Assembly (NCBI RefSeq): GCF_022539315.1 | Contig: NC_066316.1 | Span: 29,327,245-29,391,244, forward strand | Direction of reading: 5' to 3' | Source of the DNA: Serinus canaria | Lineage: Eukaryota > Chordata > Aves > Passeriformes > Fringillidae | DNA length: 64,000 nucleotides | In this document: piece by piece, positions 38,401 to 47,500 of the stretch | Numbering within the stretch: position 1 is the first letter of the stretch | How the letters are laid out: every line of letters starts with the position of its first letter | The notes under the pieces: generated by a model | Seen by the model: the letters and a program-made list of their open reading frames with translations, nothing else | Databases searched by the model: none | What the model was told of the DNA's origin: nothing | Translations under genes and position numbers: made by a program

Positions 38401-40830
38401 GAATATTCAGGTTAGGCCCACTATGGAAAGAGAGAGCAAGAGAAGAGCAATAAGAAAATAATTTTTTATGCTCTTCTAGAGCAGAGAAATGTTGCACTCA
38501 GCACACTGATGTCCATTTAATCCCATTCCTCTGAGGTAAACTCATGCCTTCAAACTTGCAGGAATCTTGCTTATAGGCCATCAGCTGTAGATGAAAAAAG
38601 GCCTTTGCCTGAATTTAAGTTATTGCAGTGATTATAATAGTGAAATCTGTGGTTGATTTAAGCTTCAGAAATGGTACTTTCAGACCAGTGTTTGGAGGGT
38701 AGTCTGGATGAAAATGGTGTTAAGTGCATCAGTCTTGTTTTAGCAGAGGCTGGGACTAACAAGGAAGAGTTTGGTGGGTTTGTTTTTTAAAAAACATGGA
38801 GGAGCACAATTAGACCTTTGTCCACACTATGTCTGTAACTGTCATGTGGACAGTCCCTGGGCAGCAGAGGTAGCTCAGCAATGTGCAGAGGGGCAGGAAG
38901 CTGCCTTGATGCACCTGTGGATAGGCTGAAAAGGGAATCCTTATATACCAGAGCTACCAAAGAAGATTATTGAGCACAGCCTAAGGCCACATTTCTCAGG
39001 GCAGAGGGGAGGAGGAGCTTCAGAAAGAGAGAAACATGCTTATCAGTGGTGCTGTTGAACCAGGGCTTAGCCACTTACCTCTCTACTGCTTTCTTTACTT
39101 ACAAAACATTTTGTTCACTTTTATGTTAGAGACTCCTTCTGTCTTCACAGCTGGCATTTAGCCCAGTGCAAATGCCAAAACCAAAGGATTAAATGGCAAA
39201 AAGGGGCAGGAGGGTTTACTACCTCTCTGCCAGCTGGGAGCTCTGCCAGCTCGACTTGGAACATGCTTCTGAGTAGATTTAAAATCTGTCTGTCAGTGAG
39301 GGGACTGTGGTTTTTCCAGTGCTTAAACTTCAGCTGTCATTAACGTGTTAAGAGCTGGCAATAATATGAGAGGTTCCCATCACCCTCTGAGATTGCAGAC
39401 AGTGCATTGCAGTGCTTCTGGTCCCGCTGTCCTCAAGTGCTGGCATGACCCTTCCCTGCAGAAGGAGATGAAAGGAGGAAGTGCAGCTGCCTGTGCTGGG
39501 AGGGAGGTGTTTGGAAAGGCAGAGCTGAGAATCTGAGTGTAAGAATTTCCTATCTACCCTGCCAAGCTTTTGAAAGAAGGCTGGTGCTGGGATGCTCCCA
39601 AATGGATGCTGAGATGCCATGATTCACTTTTCTTCAGAACTGATGCTCCTATAAGCATTCTTGGCTACTGTTTCTCAAAAGGTGTTGATACTTTTAGAAA
39701 GCAAGTTATTTCTTTTTGTCAGAGACCTTGAAATGAGTCTGAGTCTTGTCATTTTTAATAGCAAACCAGGTAATGTAGGGAACTGATAAGAGGGAAGAGA
39801 AGGGGGTAGAGGAAAAAAAGTGTGTGTTTGCAGGCTTATTGAGGTTTTTGCAACGCAGGAAGTCCCAAGCAGTTCTCTGACAGGGTTCTCAGCTGCCACA
39901 GGCAGTTTAGCTTACCAGTTATTAAGATGTTCTTCTCATCTTACTTTTTTTTTGTCCCCAGAGCCTGCATTGATGTCATTCCCACTATGCCAAGATGCCC
40001 TACAGAATTTCCCAAATTCAAAACAGTGGGGCCACACATTTAGCCATTGGCTAACTTTGAGAGCAAGTTTACCCAAACAAAACGGAAAAGCATCAATGCA
40101 AAATAAATTCACAGGACAAATTTTCCTACCAGGATCTCACCCAGAGAAACAGTGGCACATAGCAACCGGAATTCTACAAACCCAGCTCCGAGGCTACTGT
40201 GTCTTCCAAAAGGACCCAAGCTCCACATTTGATACAAAGTGCCTTGATGCTTCTGTTGGCCAAGCTCCTGTGGATTGTCAGTCCAAAGAGGCATGTTCAG
40301 GATCTGAATTCCATACCAGGGAATCAGGATCTTGCACCAGGGTACCTCATGCCTCTGACAACTTGACTCACACTGATGAGGAAGGACGGGCCACAATGGT
40401 TGATGTTGGAGGAAAGCCAGATTCCAGAAGAAGTGCTGTTGCTGGTGCCGTGGTCCTCCTGGGTGAGAAGGCATTTGGGATGGTGAAGCAAAACCAGGTG
40501 AAGAAAGGGGATGTGCTGGCAGTAGCCCAAATTGCAGGAATTCAGGGAGCCAAGCTGACCAGCCAGTTGATCCCATTGTGTCATACCATCCCTCTGTACC
40601 ACGTTGAGGTCTCTCTGAGCCTGGATGAGGCCAGGCATGCAGTAGTGATTCGCAGCTCCTGTCACACCTGGGGCAGGACAGGTGTGGAGATGGAGGCTCT
40701 CACAGCTGCCAGCCTGGCTGCACTGACGGTGTACGACATGTGCAAAGCAGTCACTCATGACATCATCATCCAAGAGCTCAAGTTGATCAGCAAGACAGGT
40801 GGGCAGAGGGGAGACTTCTCAAGGGTCTAG
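14045..40830 (+). CDS. MOCS1: MOCS1, molybdenum cofactor biosynthesis protein 1 (11 coding exons, bicistronic/fusion gene)
   Basis: MOCS1 catalyses the conversion of GTP to cyclic pyranopterin monophosphate, the first step of molybdenum cofactor synthesis, in mitochondria. Exons 1-10 encode MOCS1A (388 aa here), a MoaA-type radical-SAM enzyme. CxxxCxxC is at C83/C87/C90, a GGEP motif is in exon 3, the second [4Fe-4S] triad is C315/C318/C332, and Gly-Gly is at 387-388 just before the stop. Exon 11 encodes the MoaC-like domain. All splice phases agree (junctions after 126, 259, 427, 592, 654, 766, 879, 990 and 1111 coding nt). Skipping exon 10 gives a 659-aa fusion; using the upstream exon-10 donor gives 675 aa. 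The human fusion is about 636 aa. Identity rests on near-unbroken similarity to vertebrate MOCS1 and on synteny with DAAM2. No frameshift or missing catalytic residue is seen. Confidence 0.97.
15001..15028. repeat. 14-bp tandem duplication
   Basis: Two exact adjacent copies of CTACTAGTGACAGA in MOCS1 intron 1. Confidence 0.9.
20006..20107. repeat. 34-bp tandem repeat, three copies
   Basis: Units at 20006-20039, 20040-20073 and 20074-20107 share the core CTAGATGTGAAATTCACTGA. Copies 1 and 2 differ at one base; copy 3 differs at several. The sequence flanking the array is unrelated. Confidence 0.9.
20675..21090 (-). mobile_element. CR1 LINE 3' fragment, minus strand
   Basis: The left edge is the reversed CR1 terminus (CATAGAAGCCTAGAATGG), followed by GGAAGGAGCCTTTAAGATCA, CTAGTTCCAACCCCC, CCTGTTCCAGTGCCTCACCA, GAAGAATTTCTTCCTAATAT and CTCAGGCTGAACAGATCCAG. 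This is the reverse-oriented avian CR1 signature. It is 5'-truncated (right end approximate) and lies inside MOCS1 intron 1. Confidence 0.9.
21762..21805. repeat. Perfect inverted repeat, 18-bp arms, 8-bp loop
   Basis: Arms 21762-21779 and 21788-21805 are exact reverse complements. The left arm reads TTCCTTGGGCAGCTGTCT. The repeat ends 131 bp before MOCS1 exon 2 and shares two bases with a second hairpin to its right. Confidence 0.95.
21804..21850. repeat. Perfect inverted repeat, 20-bp arms, 7-bp loop
   Basis: Arms 21804-21823 and 21831-21850 are exact reverse complements with loop TATGTGA. It directly abuts the hairpin at 21762-21805, giving two stem-loops in 89 bp and ending 86 bp before MOCS1 exon 2. 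Confidence 0.95.
21937..22069 (+). CDS. MOCS1: MOCS1 exon 2: start of radical-SAM domain
   Basis: Residues 43-87. It contains [28 protein letters not shown] and the first two cysteines (C83, C87) of the SAM-binding CxxxCxxC motif. The acceptor is TTGTTACAG. The donor is AGGT|GTAAGT, splitting the Cys87 codon (T|GT). Confidence 0.95.
22070..22701 (+). other. MOCS1: MOCS1 intron 2
   Basis: 632-nt GT-AG intron, phase 1. I see no repeat or other element in it. Confidence 0.9.
22702..22869 (+). CDS. MOCS1: MOCS1 exon 3: third SAM-cluster cysteine and GGEP motif
   Basis: It begins with GT completing Cys87, then [20 protein letters not shown]90 completes CxxxCxxC. The exon also encodes [19 protein letters not shown], the GGEP motif that contacts SAM in this superfamily. 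The acceptor is TTTTAG; the donor is GTGG|GTGAGT, phase 1. Confidence 0.96.
22870..27682 (+). other. MOCS1: MOCS1 intron 3
   Basis: 4813-nt GT-AG intron ending in a long T-rich tract and TTTCCTAG. It holds only an 18-bp perfect palindrome (27168-27185, TAGAAGTTTAAACTTCTA) that I would note. No coding exon or clear retroposon was recognised. Confidence 0.85.
27683..27847 (+). CDS. MOCS1: MOCS1 exon 4
   Basis: It encodes [20 protein letters not shown], followed by a [18 protein letters not shown] helix and [20 protein letters not shown], the central part of the MoaA TIM barrel. TTNG and SLDTL are signature blocks of MoaA proteins. The acceptor is TTTCCTAG; the donor is AAAG|GTACAA, phase 1. 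Confidence 0.96.
28907..28974. repeat. Perfect palindrome, 33-bp arms, 2-bp spacer
   Basis: Arms 28907-28939 and 28942-28974 are exact reverse complements separated by GG. The left arm starts AGAGTGGTATCTGGGAGTAA. Pairing stops abruptly on both sides. It lies in MOCS1 intron 4. Confidence 0.97.
29446..29570 (-). repeat. 39-T run with adjacent tRNA-like segment (possible poly(A)-tailed retroposon)
   Basis: 29446-29484 is 39 consecutive T. On the minus strand it is preceded by AATAAAAACCCTCAAAC and, further upstream, by GGGTAGCTCAGTAGGGCAGG, which fits the tRNA A-box consensus TRGYNNARNNGG. The B-box candidate CTTGGAAATCTCC is poor. A short poly(A)-tailed, tRNA-related retrocopy is possible; a plain homopolymer next to unrelated sequence is the alternative. 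Confidence 0.35.
30498..30522. repeat. Small perfect hairpin, 11-bp arms
   Basis: AGTTATTTCAC and GTGAAATAACT flank the loop TGT in MOCS1 intron 4. Confidence 0.85.
32221..32282 (+). CDS. MOCS1: MOCS1 exon 5
   Basis: 62-nt exon encoding (G)[20 protein letters not shown]. It is the smallest coding exon apart from the short form of exon 10. The acceptor is TCTCGTAG; the donor is AAG|GTAAAG, phase 0. Confidence 0.95.
32283..32528 (+). other. MOCS1: MOCS1 intron 5
   Basis: 246-nt GT-AG intron, phase 0, with nothing else visible in it. Confidence 0.9.
32529..32640 (+). CDS. MOCS1: MOCS1 exon 6
   Basis: It encodes [17 protein letters not shown] and then [14 protein letters not shown]. The VNCVVMRG and RFIEYMPF strands are conserved barrel elements of MoaA/MOCS1A. 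The acceptor is CCTGCAG; the donor is GATG|GTAAGT, phase 1. Confidence 0.96.
32641..32932 (+). other. MOCS1: MOCS1 intron 6
   Basis: 292-nt GT-AG intron, phase 1, with no other feature. Confidence 0.9.
32933..33045 (+). CDS. MOCS1: MOCS1 exon 7
   Basis: It encodes (G)[20 protein letters not shown], then a WPELEKLP segment and STAK. It lies between the barrel and the C-terminal cluster domain. The acceptor is ATTCTAG; the donor is AAG|GTGGGG, phase 0. Confidence 0.94.
33046..33677 (+). other. MOCS1: MOCS1 intron 7
   Basis: 632-nt GT-AG intron ending in a T/C-rich tract (TTTTTTTTTCTCC near 33650). Nothing else is recognised. Confidence 0.9.
33678..33788 (+). CDS. MOCS1: MOCS1 exon 8: C-terminal [4Fe-4S] domain
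   Basis: Residues 294-330. [20 protein letters not shown] contains C315 and C318, followed by [12 protein letters not shown]. The first residue of the next exon pair brings C332, completing the CxxC-x13-C pattern that binds the GTP-contacting cluster of MoaA. The arginines of NRLR are the conserved substrate-side residues in the family. The donor is AAG|GTTGGT, phase 0. Confidence 0.96.
33789..34594 (+). other. MOCS1: MOCS1 intron 8
   Basis: 806-nt GT-AG intron, phase 0. I see no recognisable element inside. Confidence 0.9.
34595..34715 (+). CDS. MOCS1: MOCS1 exon 9
   Basis: It starts [20 protein letters not shown], which supplies C332 of the second cluster, and ends with a [16 protein letters not shown] basic segment. 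The acceptor is GGCTGCAG; the donor is GCTG|GTATGT, phase 1. This donor can join exon 10 (MOCS1A) or, by phase, exon 11 directly (fusion form). Confidence 0.95.
34716..35981 (+). other. MOCS1: MOCS1 intron 9
   Basis: 1266-nt GT-AG intron, phase 1, ending TTTTTTTTCTAG. No repeat or gene is recognised in it. Confidence 0.9.
35982..36044 (+). CDS. MOCS1: MOCS1 exon 10: MOCS1A terminus with Gly-Gly and stop (alternatively spliced)
   Basis: It encodes (G)[17 protein letters not shown] followed by TGA at 36035-36037. The terminal Gly-Gly is required for MOCS1A activity in the known enzymes. The full exon probably uses the donor at 36045 (GTACGT). An upstream donor at 36030 (GTGGGT) removes 15 nt with the stop and leaves an exon of 48 nt, a multiple of three, so the frame continues into exon 11. 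Confidence 0.92.
36030..36050 (+). promoter_or_regulatory. MOCS1: Tandem alternative 5' splice sites controlling MOCS1A versus MOCS1AB
   Basis: Donor candidates GTGGGT (36030) and GTACGT (36045) lie exactly 15 nt apart and flank the MOCS1A stop. The same 15-nt difference separates splice types I and II of mammalian MOCS1. Only the 36030 donor has the phase needed to continue in frame. A second pair (36034 and 36049) also has 15-nt spacing, but its upstream member would be out of frame with exon 11. Confidence 0.75.
36045..39961 (+). other. MOCS1: MOCS1 intron 10
   Basis: 3917-nt intron ending in a strong polypyrimidine tract and TGTCCCCAG. I recognise no exon or transposon in it. Confidence 0.85.
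39962..40830 (+). CDS. MOCS1: MOCS1 exon 11: linker and MoaC-like domain (MOCS1B)
   Basis: It opens with AG, which completes a Glu codon after a phase-1 donor, then [10 protein letters not shown]. Fusion residues 371 to about 504 form a variable, low-similarity linker. The MoaC domain follows from about residue 505: [61 protein letters not shown] and CKAVTHDI, ending at TAG 40828-40830. D629 and K632 in YDMCKA correspond to the E. coli MoaC catalytic Asp128/Lys131 pair. MoaC-type proteins convert the radical-SAM product to cPMP. In mammals this half is translated only as the MOCS1AB fusion and released in mitochondria; I infer the same here. Confidence 0.96.
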
Positions 40831-41125
40831 ATAATATTCAGATATCTCCAGCCCTCCAAGTGACCACTGTTTCTGTTCAGCCTCTTACAGAAGTCCTTTT
40901 GCTCAGCTGGTGGGCTTGGAGACCTCAGCAGGTGTGTACAGTACAGCAACCCCATGCCTCTAGCATTGCTTTACTTTGTCAGCTCACTTGAGCAGTGGAG
41001 CCACTTATCCCTGTTGAAAACAATGTGTATTTTCTAGAGGACAGACTTCTCCACTCTGCCAGTATCCCCATTTCAGTGTCCTCATGATGAGATTGAGAAA
41101 AGATTCCTGCTTATATCACAGAGCT

Positions 41126-41188
41126 TTTTGGTGGGGTTTTTTTGGGTTTTTTTTTTTGGCTTGGTTTTTTTTTTTTTTTTTTTTTTTT
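41126..41188. repeat. T/G homopolymer-rich tract
   Basis: Runs of T interrupted by GGG, GG and CTTGG, ending in a run of about 24 T. Confidence 0.85.
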
Positions 41189-41470
41189 GCTTTATGCTGT
41201 GAAATGCACCTGCTGTCATCACACCACGCAACTGTGAGCTCTGGAAATTAAGCCACTGCTGAAAGTGCTCTTACTTGGCAACTATTTTTCAGTCAAGGAG
41301 TAAGATTTCAGAATTGTGTTTGTCTGTCTTTCCTCTGACCTTCTTCATTGAATTTAGAGGGTGACAGTGAGAAGAACACAGCTGGGGAATGTCACCATAG
41401 AGATTATAAACATGGAACAGTCTGAGTTAAGGGGCAGCTCCCATCCCTTTGCAGTGTTACTGCTTCCCTT

Positions 41471-41865
41471 CACAGAACAAAGAATTCCAGAATGGATGGC
41501 TAAGGTTGGAAAGGACAATAGTGGGTCACCTGGTCCAACCTCCCTGCTCAGGCACCCAGAGCACATGGCACAGTGTTGTGTCCAGACTGGAATATCTCCC
41601 TTGAGGGAGCCTCCATAACTTCTCTCAGCAATCAGTTTCAGTGCTGAGTCACCTGCAGAGTAAAAAAAGTTCAGGTGGAACTTCCTCTGCACCAGTTTCT
41701 GTCCATTGCCTCTTGTCCTCTTGCTCGGCACCACTAAGAAGAGCCTGGCTCCATAATCTTGGCATCTCCCCCTTAGACAGTGATATACATTGAGACATCA
41801 GACATCTCTTCTGGATGCTGAACAGGCCCAGTTCCCTCAGCCTTTCATCATAAGAGACACATGTA
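41471..41865 (-). mobile_element. CR1 LINE 3' fragment, minus strand
   Basis: Reverse-oriented CR1 blocks: CAGAATGGATGGCTAAGGTT, GGTCCAACCTCCCTGCTCA, AGGTGGAACTTCCTCTGC, TTGCCTCTTGTCCTCTTGCT and GAACAGGCCCAGTTCCCTCA. It is truncated and lies in the probable 3' UTR of MOCS1. Confidence 0.85.
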
Positions 41866-43575
41866 AGTGGGAAATACCCACATAATCAGTTTCAAAAGGA
41901 AAAAAAAAAAAAGCAGCTGCCCAGTTTTCTGCCTTGTGCTCTGTAAAACATGATGCAGAAAGAGGATTTCTGGGTTTGGAAGAATTATTTTTCTGATCTG
42001 AAAGATATGTTTTACAATGTTAGAAGCATGTTCCAGCATTTTGACCTTAGCATTGAAATACATGGATGCCTTGTTTGCATGCCTAAGGGTTAATTTTGCC
42101 ATGCACAGAAGTAAGTATTAAGCTCTCCCTGACTTTAGAAGATGTTGCATCAAGCCCTAGAACACTCCAAATTTTTAGTGCTATGGTGCAGCTCCTAGTA
42201 ACCAGCAACCTGTGTAGTTCTGACAGATAAAACAGATTTTAATACTAGTGGCCACTTGGAAAATGAAGGTAGTTACTATTGCCTCTGCCAGAGTGTTTTC
42301 CTGCATGTTTCTCTAATTTGCTTTTCATGAAGTCTTCTGGCCTTGGAGCACTTAAGTGTCCCCATAAATGTAGCAGTGGCCACAGTCATGTAGCATTAAT
42401 TAGCATTGGTAATTAATTGTCCTAGGGAAGAAATTACTTAACATTCTTGTTAGTATTAATGGCTGCTTTTCAAATGTTAATTTAAGTGCTCCAAACAGGC
42501 TGTTACTGGTTGCTTATGGCTAATGTGAAGCTGCACATTATTCAGGGTGCTCCCTCCATACACACAGGGTTAAAGACAGCTCTAGTTAGGTCAAAGACAC
42601 TACCAAAAAATCATCTTAAGCTTAAGTGGTTAAAGTACTGTGAGCACACCACACTGCCATGCACATCCTGCTCATGTAAAGTAAGCACAGGTCTCAGTTG
42701 AGGAGGCAATAGGTTTTGCTACAGATCCTTCACAAATCTCCTTCACCAGCTACAACAAGAGTCACTCTTTCCATTGCAGGTGAATTGATTTGATTCTTTT
42801 TTGTTGTCATTGTGAGAAAGGTGCAGAGGGCAACAGACAGCAGCTGTAGCTGAAAGGGAAGGAAATCTGGAAAGCTTGGTGCCCAAAATCCATAAGCATT
42901 TGTACAATAATGATGTGGTTTAGGAACCACATTTAGTTGGTATTCCCCAACTTAGTGTTCCATTTTTGCTCACTCCTCCCTCCCTATGGCAGGTTGGAGA
43001 GGAGAATTTGGAGGCACAGTAGGTAAAGATCATGGGTTCAGATAAGAACAATTTACTGGAAGCAGCAATAGAATAAGGAAACAAGCAGTAACACCTTCAA
43101 TAATAGAGAGAACAGGCACTATGTGACTGCTCCCTTACTGGAAGAGGCCCCTCCCCTGCTCCCCATAATAACACCCCATGCTGTTAGCCATGCCCTCTCT
43201 TGGCTCCTGCAAAAATTACCCATGTTCTGGCCAGGGCCAGGACAATCTACATGCATTGTTACAGTCTTGACTGCCTGTCATTCCCAGGAGTGTAGCCAGC
43301 ACTGCCATACTGACACCAACAGTCCCACCCAATCCTGCAGGTACAAGAGATTGCGTTTATCTGTGGAACTGCTGTGCCCATAGCACAAAGGTTTCCTTAG
43401 CTCAGCTTGGAAACAAAGTGCCAGGAAAAGGAAGCACAGGTGTAACCTGCTAAGTCTACTGACTGATACAAGCACTTACCTCCCCTCACCACGCACAACA
43501 CACCCTGCCCTCCTGGCCTACCCCAAGCTCTAGCTAATTTTGAAAATGAAAAAGAAACTCGATGTACTCAGTAGC

Positions 43576-43581
43576 AATAAA
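43576..43581 (+). terminator. MOCS1: Alternative poly(A) signal AATAAA
   Basis: Canonical hexamer with only a weak downstream GT-rich element. It is a possible proximal polyadenylation site. Confidence 0.3.
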
Positions 43582-43972
43582 ACAATGCTTTGGGCATATG
43601 ATTCAAGTTTGCTGTCATGCTGTAATGCTCACACAAAGGACTCAGGACCATACCAGGGACTACTGAGCACACGCATGACCACCACGCACATCTCGCTACT
43701 TACGCACATTTCACTACTTCCTTGGTTTGAGAGTGGCTGGAAGTGCAGGGCAATATGACTTTGGTGCCATTTTATGCTCATTTTACATTATCAAGTCTTT
43801 AAACTATGCACATTTATAGGTAATGAACCAAACATGAGTCAGCATTTTGCAAGAGAAATGGGTTGAGAGCGCTCTGTGTTCCTGTGGTGCTGGGTGGGCC
43901 ATGGTGTGATATACGTTGATAATGTTGATGACTACTTTTTGGAGGCTTGCTTTTTTTGTCCACTGTATTTTT

Positions 43973-43978
43973 AATAAA
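43973..43978 (+). terminator. MOCS1: Poly(A) signal AATAAA, likely MOCS1 3' end
   Basis: Canonical hexamer preceded by T-rich sequence and followed within 15-30 nt by GGAGTGTGGTTTG, a good GU-rich downstream element. Cleavage is expected at about 43990-44000. Confidence 0.55.
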
Positions 43979-44514
43979 TACTAGTTGCAATGGAGTGTGG
44001 TTTGCATTACTTTGAATATCCTTTTTATTTATCTTTAGGTTTTAACCCAAAAGCTTCTATGAATAGTTACTCAGGACAAGCTACAAGGCAGACTTTGCAA
44101 GTTGCATGATTAGTCAGCGATTAGCAAGGGATCAGTCATAATAACTTATTACCATAAAGAACCTATTTTTTTTTGCTGTTGTTGAGAGAAACTCATTTTA
44201 ATCTGGCTGTTCTTAAAATGTGTAATCCTGTGGGTTTAACGTCATAATTTATCATCTCTTGTCATTATTCCAGCTTCTCCCACATGCCTGTTCTGAGCCA
44301 GTGGCTGTATATAACATCATTGATTTTTGTTGCAGAACTGGGCCTTCAGAGATTTTCCTCCGAGTCTGAGTGACCACAACAGAAACCAAGGTTCAGAGAA
44401 GTGCCTGTATAAAAGTTCATCCCTTCTGTATCACAAATAAGCCTTAAGAGAAATTCCCCTTCTCATCCATCTGAACTTCCAGGAAAACTCTCAAGTCTCC
44501 TGCTACCAAGAAGG

Positions 44515-44566
44515 CATCAATGACCTTAGAGGTCTTTTCCAGCCTAAAAGATTTTAAGATTCCAAA
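44515..44566 (+). mobile_element. Short CR1-like terminal remnant
   Basis: GACCTTAGAGGTCTTTTCCA, then GCCTAAAAGATTTTAAGATTCC. This resembles the conserved CR1 3' end, in which a GGTCYYTTCCAACC block is followed by terminal ATTCTATG-type repeats. Only about 50 bp is recognisable. Confidence 0.5.
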
Positions 44567-47500
44567 TGCTGTCAGTCCTAAAATAAGCACCTCATTTTTC
44601 TAGGGGCAGAAACAGAGTAAAGCTCCAAGCTCGCCACCTCCTTCTCTTGAAGGGTGCCATAAGAGTTCAAGTTGCACTTTTATGCATGTCAAACACAGCT
44701 CAAAATACAAATACTGCAGATCCTGGCAACCCTCACAATGCACACACAGTAGAGCTTTTTCCTGCTGGAAACTCGGCTGTCCCAGCTCATGGCCCATTTG
44801 TGTGTTACAATCTGTTCACTGCTAATCCAGGCTGAATCCTTTGGGGCATCTCAGCCTGGCTTTTCTTCATGCCCACATCCTGACACTACTCCACCCTCAC
44901 ACTGTCCTATTAAAAACTGGAGGCAGCATATAAAGGAGAAGCTGGCAGAAGCTGGTCATTAGGAATTCTTAAAGAGATTAAATCTATGTCAAAAGAGCAG
45001 TGCTTTCAGGAAGGAGAATGGGCCATGGGGGGAAGACAGCTTGAAATACCTCAGGGAGGGACATTTTTTTTTCTCAATGGGAACTGCTCAAAACCAGATT
45101 CTAAAAGCAACAACAGCTGAACAATAAAAAGAGCAATGAATTTTGTTAGCCATTTTCAGCCCCTGCAGTAATTCCCTGTAAATTCCCTATTACTCAGCTT
45201 TACATGGTATTTGACTGAACAGAATCTGGCCCTTGGTCCTGCCCCTTCCTTGGCGCTTTGCTGGTTCTCGTCTCCCTCTGGCTGCCTCAGCAGAGTCAGG
45301 CAGGCTTGGAACAGCTGAAAAATGGCTGGTTCATCGTGTGTGCGTTGGCCAAGACAGAGCTGCTAATTAGTTAAACGGAAACACAGTTAGTTCACCTCCC
45401 TCCACGCACCAGAGCCTCGCTCCAAGAGAAGCTCTGCATTTCAGGGAATCTAAAATCAGTTGGAGGAATTGCTGGTTGAAGTGGGCTGGCCAGGTTTTCA
45501 GGTTTTTATTATGTCAGGTAAAAGCCTCAACTTAGGTCTCAAAACTAGTGGATGGGAGGAGCTCTGCAAAGTCAAGATGGTGGCAGGCAACACCCTGACA
45601 TGCCTGGCATGGTGCCAGAAAGGCACAGGATGAAGAGCTGAATCTTTTGTTAAAGGCTGTGCCTGAAGGGCTGTGGGTGAACTCAGTGCACTCTGTTATA
45701 AGAGCAGATTCTCACTTTGGGAACAGCAAGCTTAAACGGGGTGGCTGAGACTCAAATCCAGTTGTCTCTACCTTCCCCTGTCCCTCCATGCTCCCTGCCA
45801 GTGCCACGTTTAGAAAGCTTCCAGTTAGCATCTCTATCTTTGTATTTACCCTGTTTGCTCCTTTGGAGAGTAAAGGGTACTCAAAATAGTAGCAGTAAAT
45901 TGCAGCTGAGTGCAAGTCCACAGGAAGGGATGGGATGGATGCCCTGACACACTGCTGAGCTTTCCTCCAAGCAGAGAAGCACAACAAACCAGGCAGTGCT
46001 CAGCTGTGTGTGCACAAGCCAACAGCAATGGCACAGCCGTGGCCATCAGGCAAGCTGCCTACTGCCCATGGCTCTCTGAGGTGCCATCCACATAACACTT
46101 GCTTCACAGAATAAAGTTTCATGATTTCTTAAGGTTTGCTTCCAGAACTCCAAATTGACAGCAGAAACAATTACTCCATCAATGACTCCAACAGAGTGGG
46201 CATGATCACAAATTCTGGACAATCCGCTCAAAACCAGGAACTCTTAGTACTACTAAGCTCTTCCTGCATGAATTTAAAATTAAGTTCAACAGAAACACTC
46301 TCTTCTATACCCCTGATACTTTCAGAGTGCGCAGCTGAAAGGATGTGAGGCCAGCAAAAGCAGAGTTTGTGTTTGCAAAGTCAAAGGCATCTTGGCTGCA
46401 GTGGGACAGGAGGTAGGGGAGGAAGAGGAGGAGATAGCAGGAGGGCCAGGCAGCTGTAAAGTTGTGTTAATATTATGCTTGGAAGACAACACAGGCTATC
46501 AGATACATGGCTGCTCCATAGGTAGTGCCCTAGGCCAGTTACCTGCTGGTGCAGGTTGTGGCAAAGTTCTGTCAACACCAGCAGAGCTGTGCAGTGTCAC
46601 ACCAGGCAGCATCTGCTGCTGGGAGCTGGGAGAGAGGGGGTTCAGCTGCACAGCCCTGATCTGCAACTACTGCAGCCTTAATAAACTTAGGTTTCATTAC
46701 TGGGGTGATTTGGGCACTCAAGGCTCCCCACATGCACAGTTGCAGCAAGGCTGGAATTGCTGTTGTGTGAGGCAGTGCCTGGAGTTCCACCACCCGTCCA
46801 TCCCTCGCTCCCTCCATCCCCTCCCCAGCTGCCACCCACAGTCTCAGCGCTTCAGAGAGCTGCACTTCCCCACCCTGGGCCTGACGCTGAATGGAAATGT
46901 TTTAGCTCTGTGTGGCTCATTTGGCTTCTGCAGATCAACCCTTGGGGCCATCCTCAGCCCAGATCCAAGAAATGAGCTGAGCTGAGGGAAGGGAATAATT
47001 TCTGTTGCCCCTGAAGCCTCATCTCTCCTATTGCAGCTGGCAGCTCAAAAGGTTTCATCCTGCCAAGACTGAATCTTAATTGGGATCAGTGGAAAAGACA
47101 AGCTGCTGCCAGGGCTGCCCTGATCCTGGACTCACAAAGAACATGGGCAGAGCTTGCCCAGCCCCACAAGAAAAGGCCTTCACAAGGGTTTATAAAAAAT
47201 AAAATTCCCTTCAGAGTATCAGTGTAAGCAGCAGGAGGAGGCCAAGGAAAGGACATGGCTTAGCTGGGTAGTTTGCAGAGGAAGAGGAGACAGAACCACA
47301 TCACATGGAAAATCCTCCTGTCCCTGTAGCCTGCTGGGAAGAGAAGCCACCAGCAAAAGCTGAGGTACAGCTAGTAATCCCCAGGTCCTGCAGTGAATTA
47401 AAATACTATATCCATCGCTGAACAAACATACAAAACTGTCACAGTCATGCCCAGAACTGCTCTTGCCAAGAGCTACAGGAAGAAGGACAAGGTAAGTTTT

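Larger units (their letters stand above)
40831..43995 (+). other. MOCS1: Probable MOCS1 3' UTR
   Basis: The stretch runs from the stop codon to the best poly(A) signal and contains no further coding exon. It holds a T/G-rich tract (about 41126-41188) and a minus-strand CR1 fragment (about 41471-41865). The true end is not proven: AATAAA also occurs at 43576-43581. Confidence 0.5.

Noticed and set aside
40109..40773. Overlapping minus-strand frames of 155 and 149 aa opposite MOCS1 exon 11
   Set aside because: They are shadows of the conserved MoaC-like coding exon on the plus strand.
46392..46985. 197-aa plus-strand open frame
   Set aside because: No recognisable domain, Cys/Leu/Gly-rich composition, no clear splice or promoter context. 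Most likely a chance frame in GC-richer intergenic DNA.
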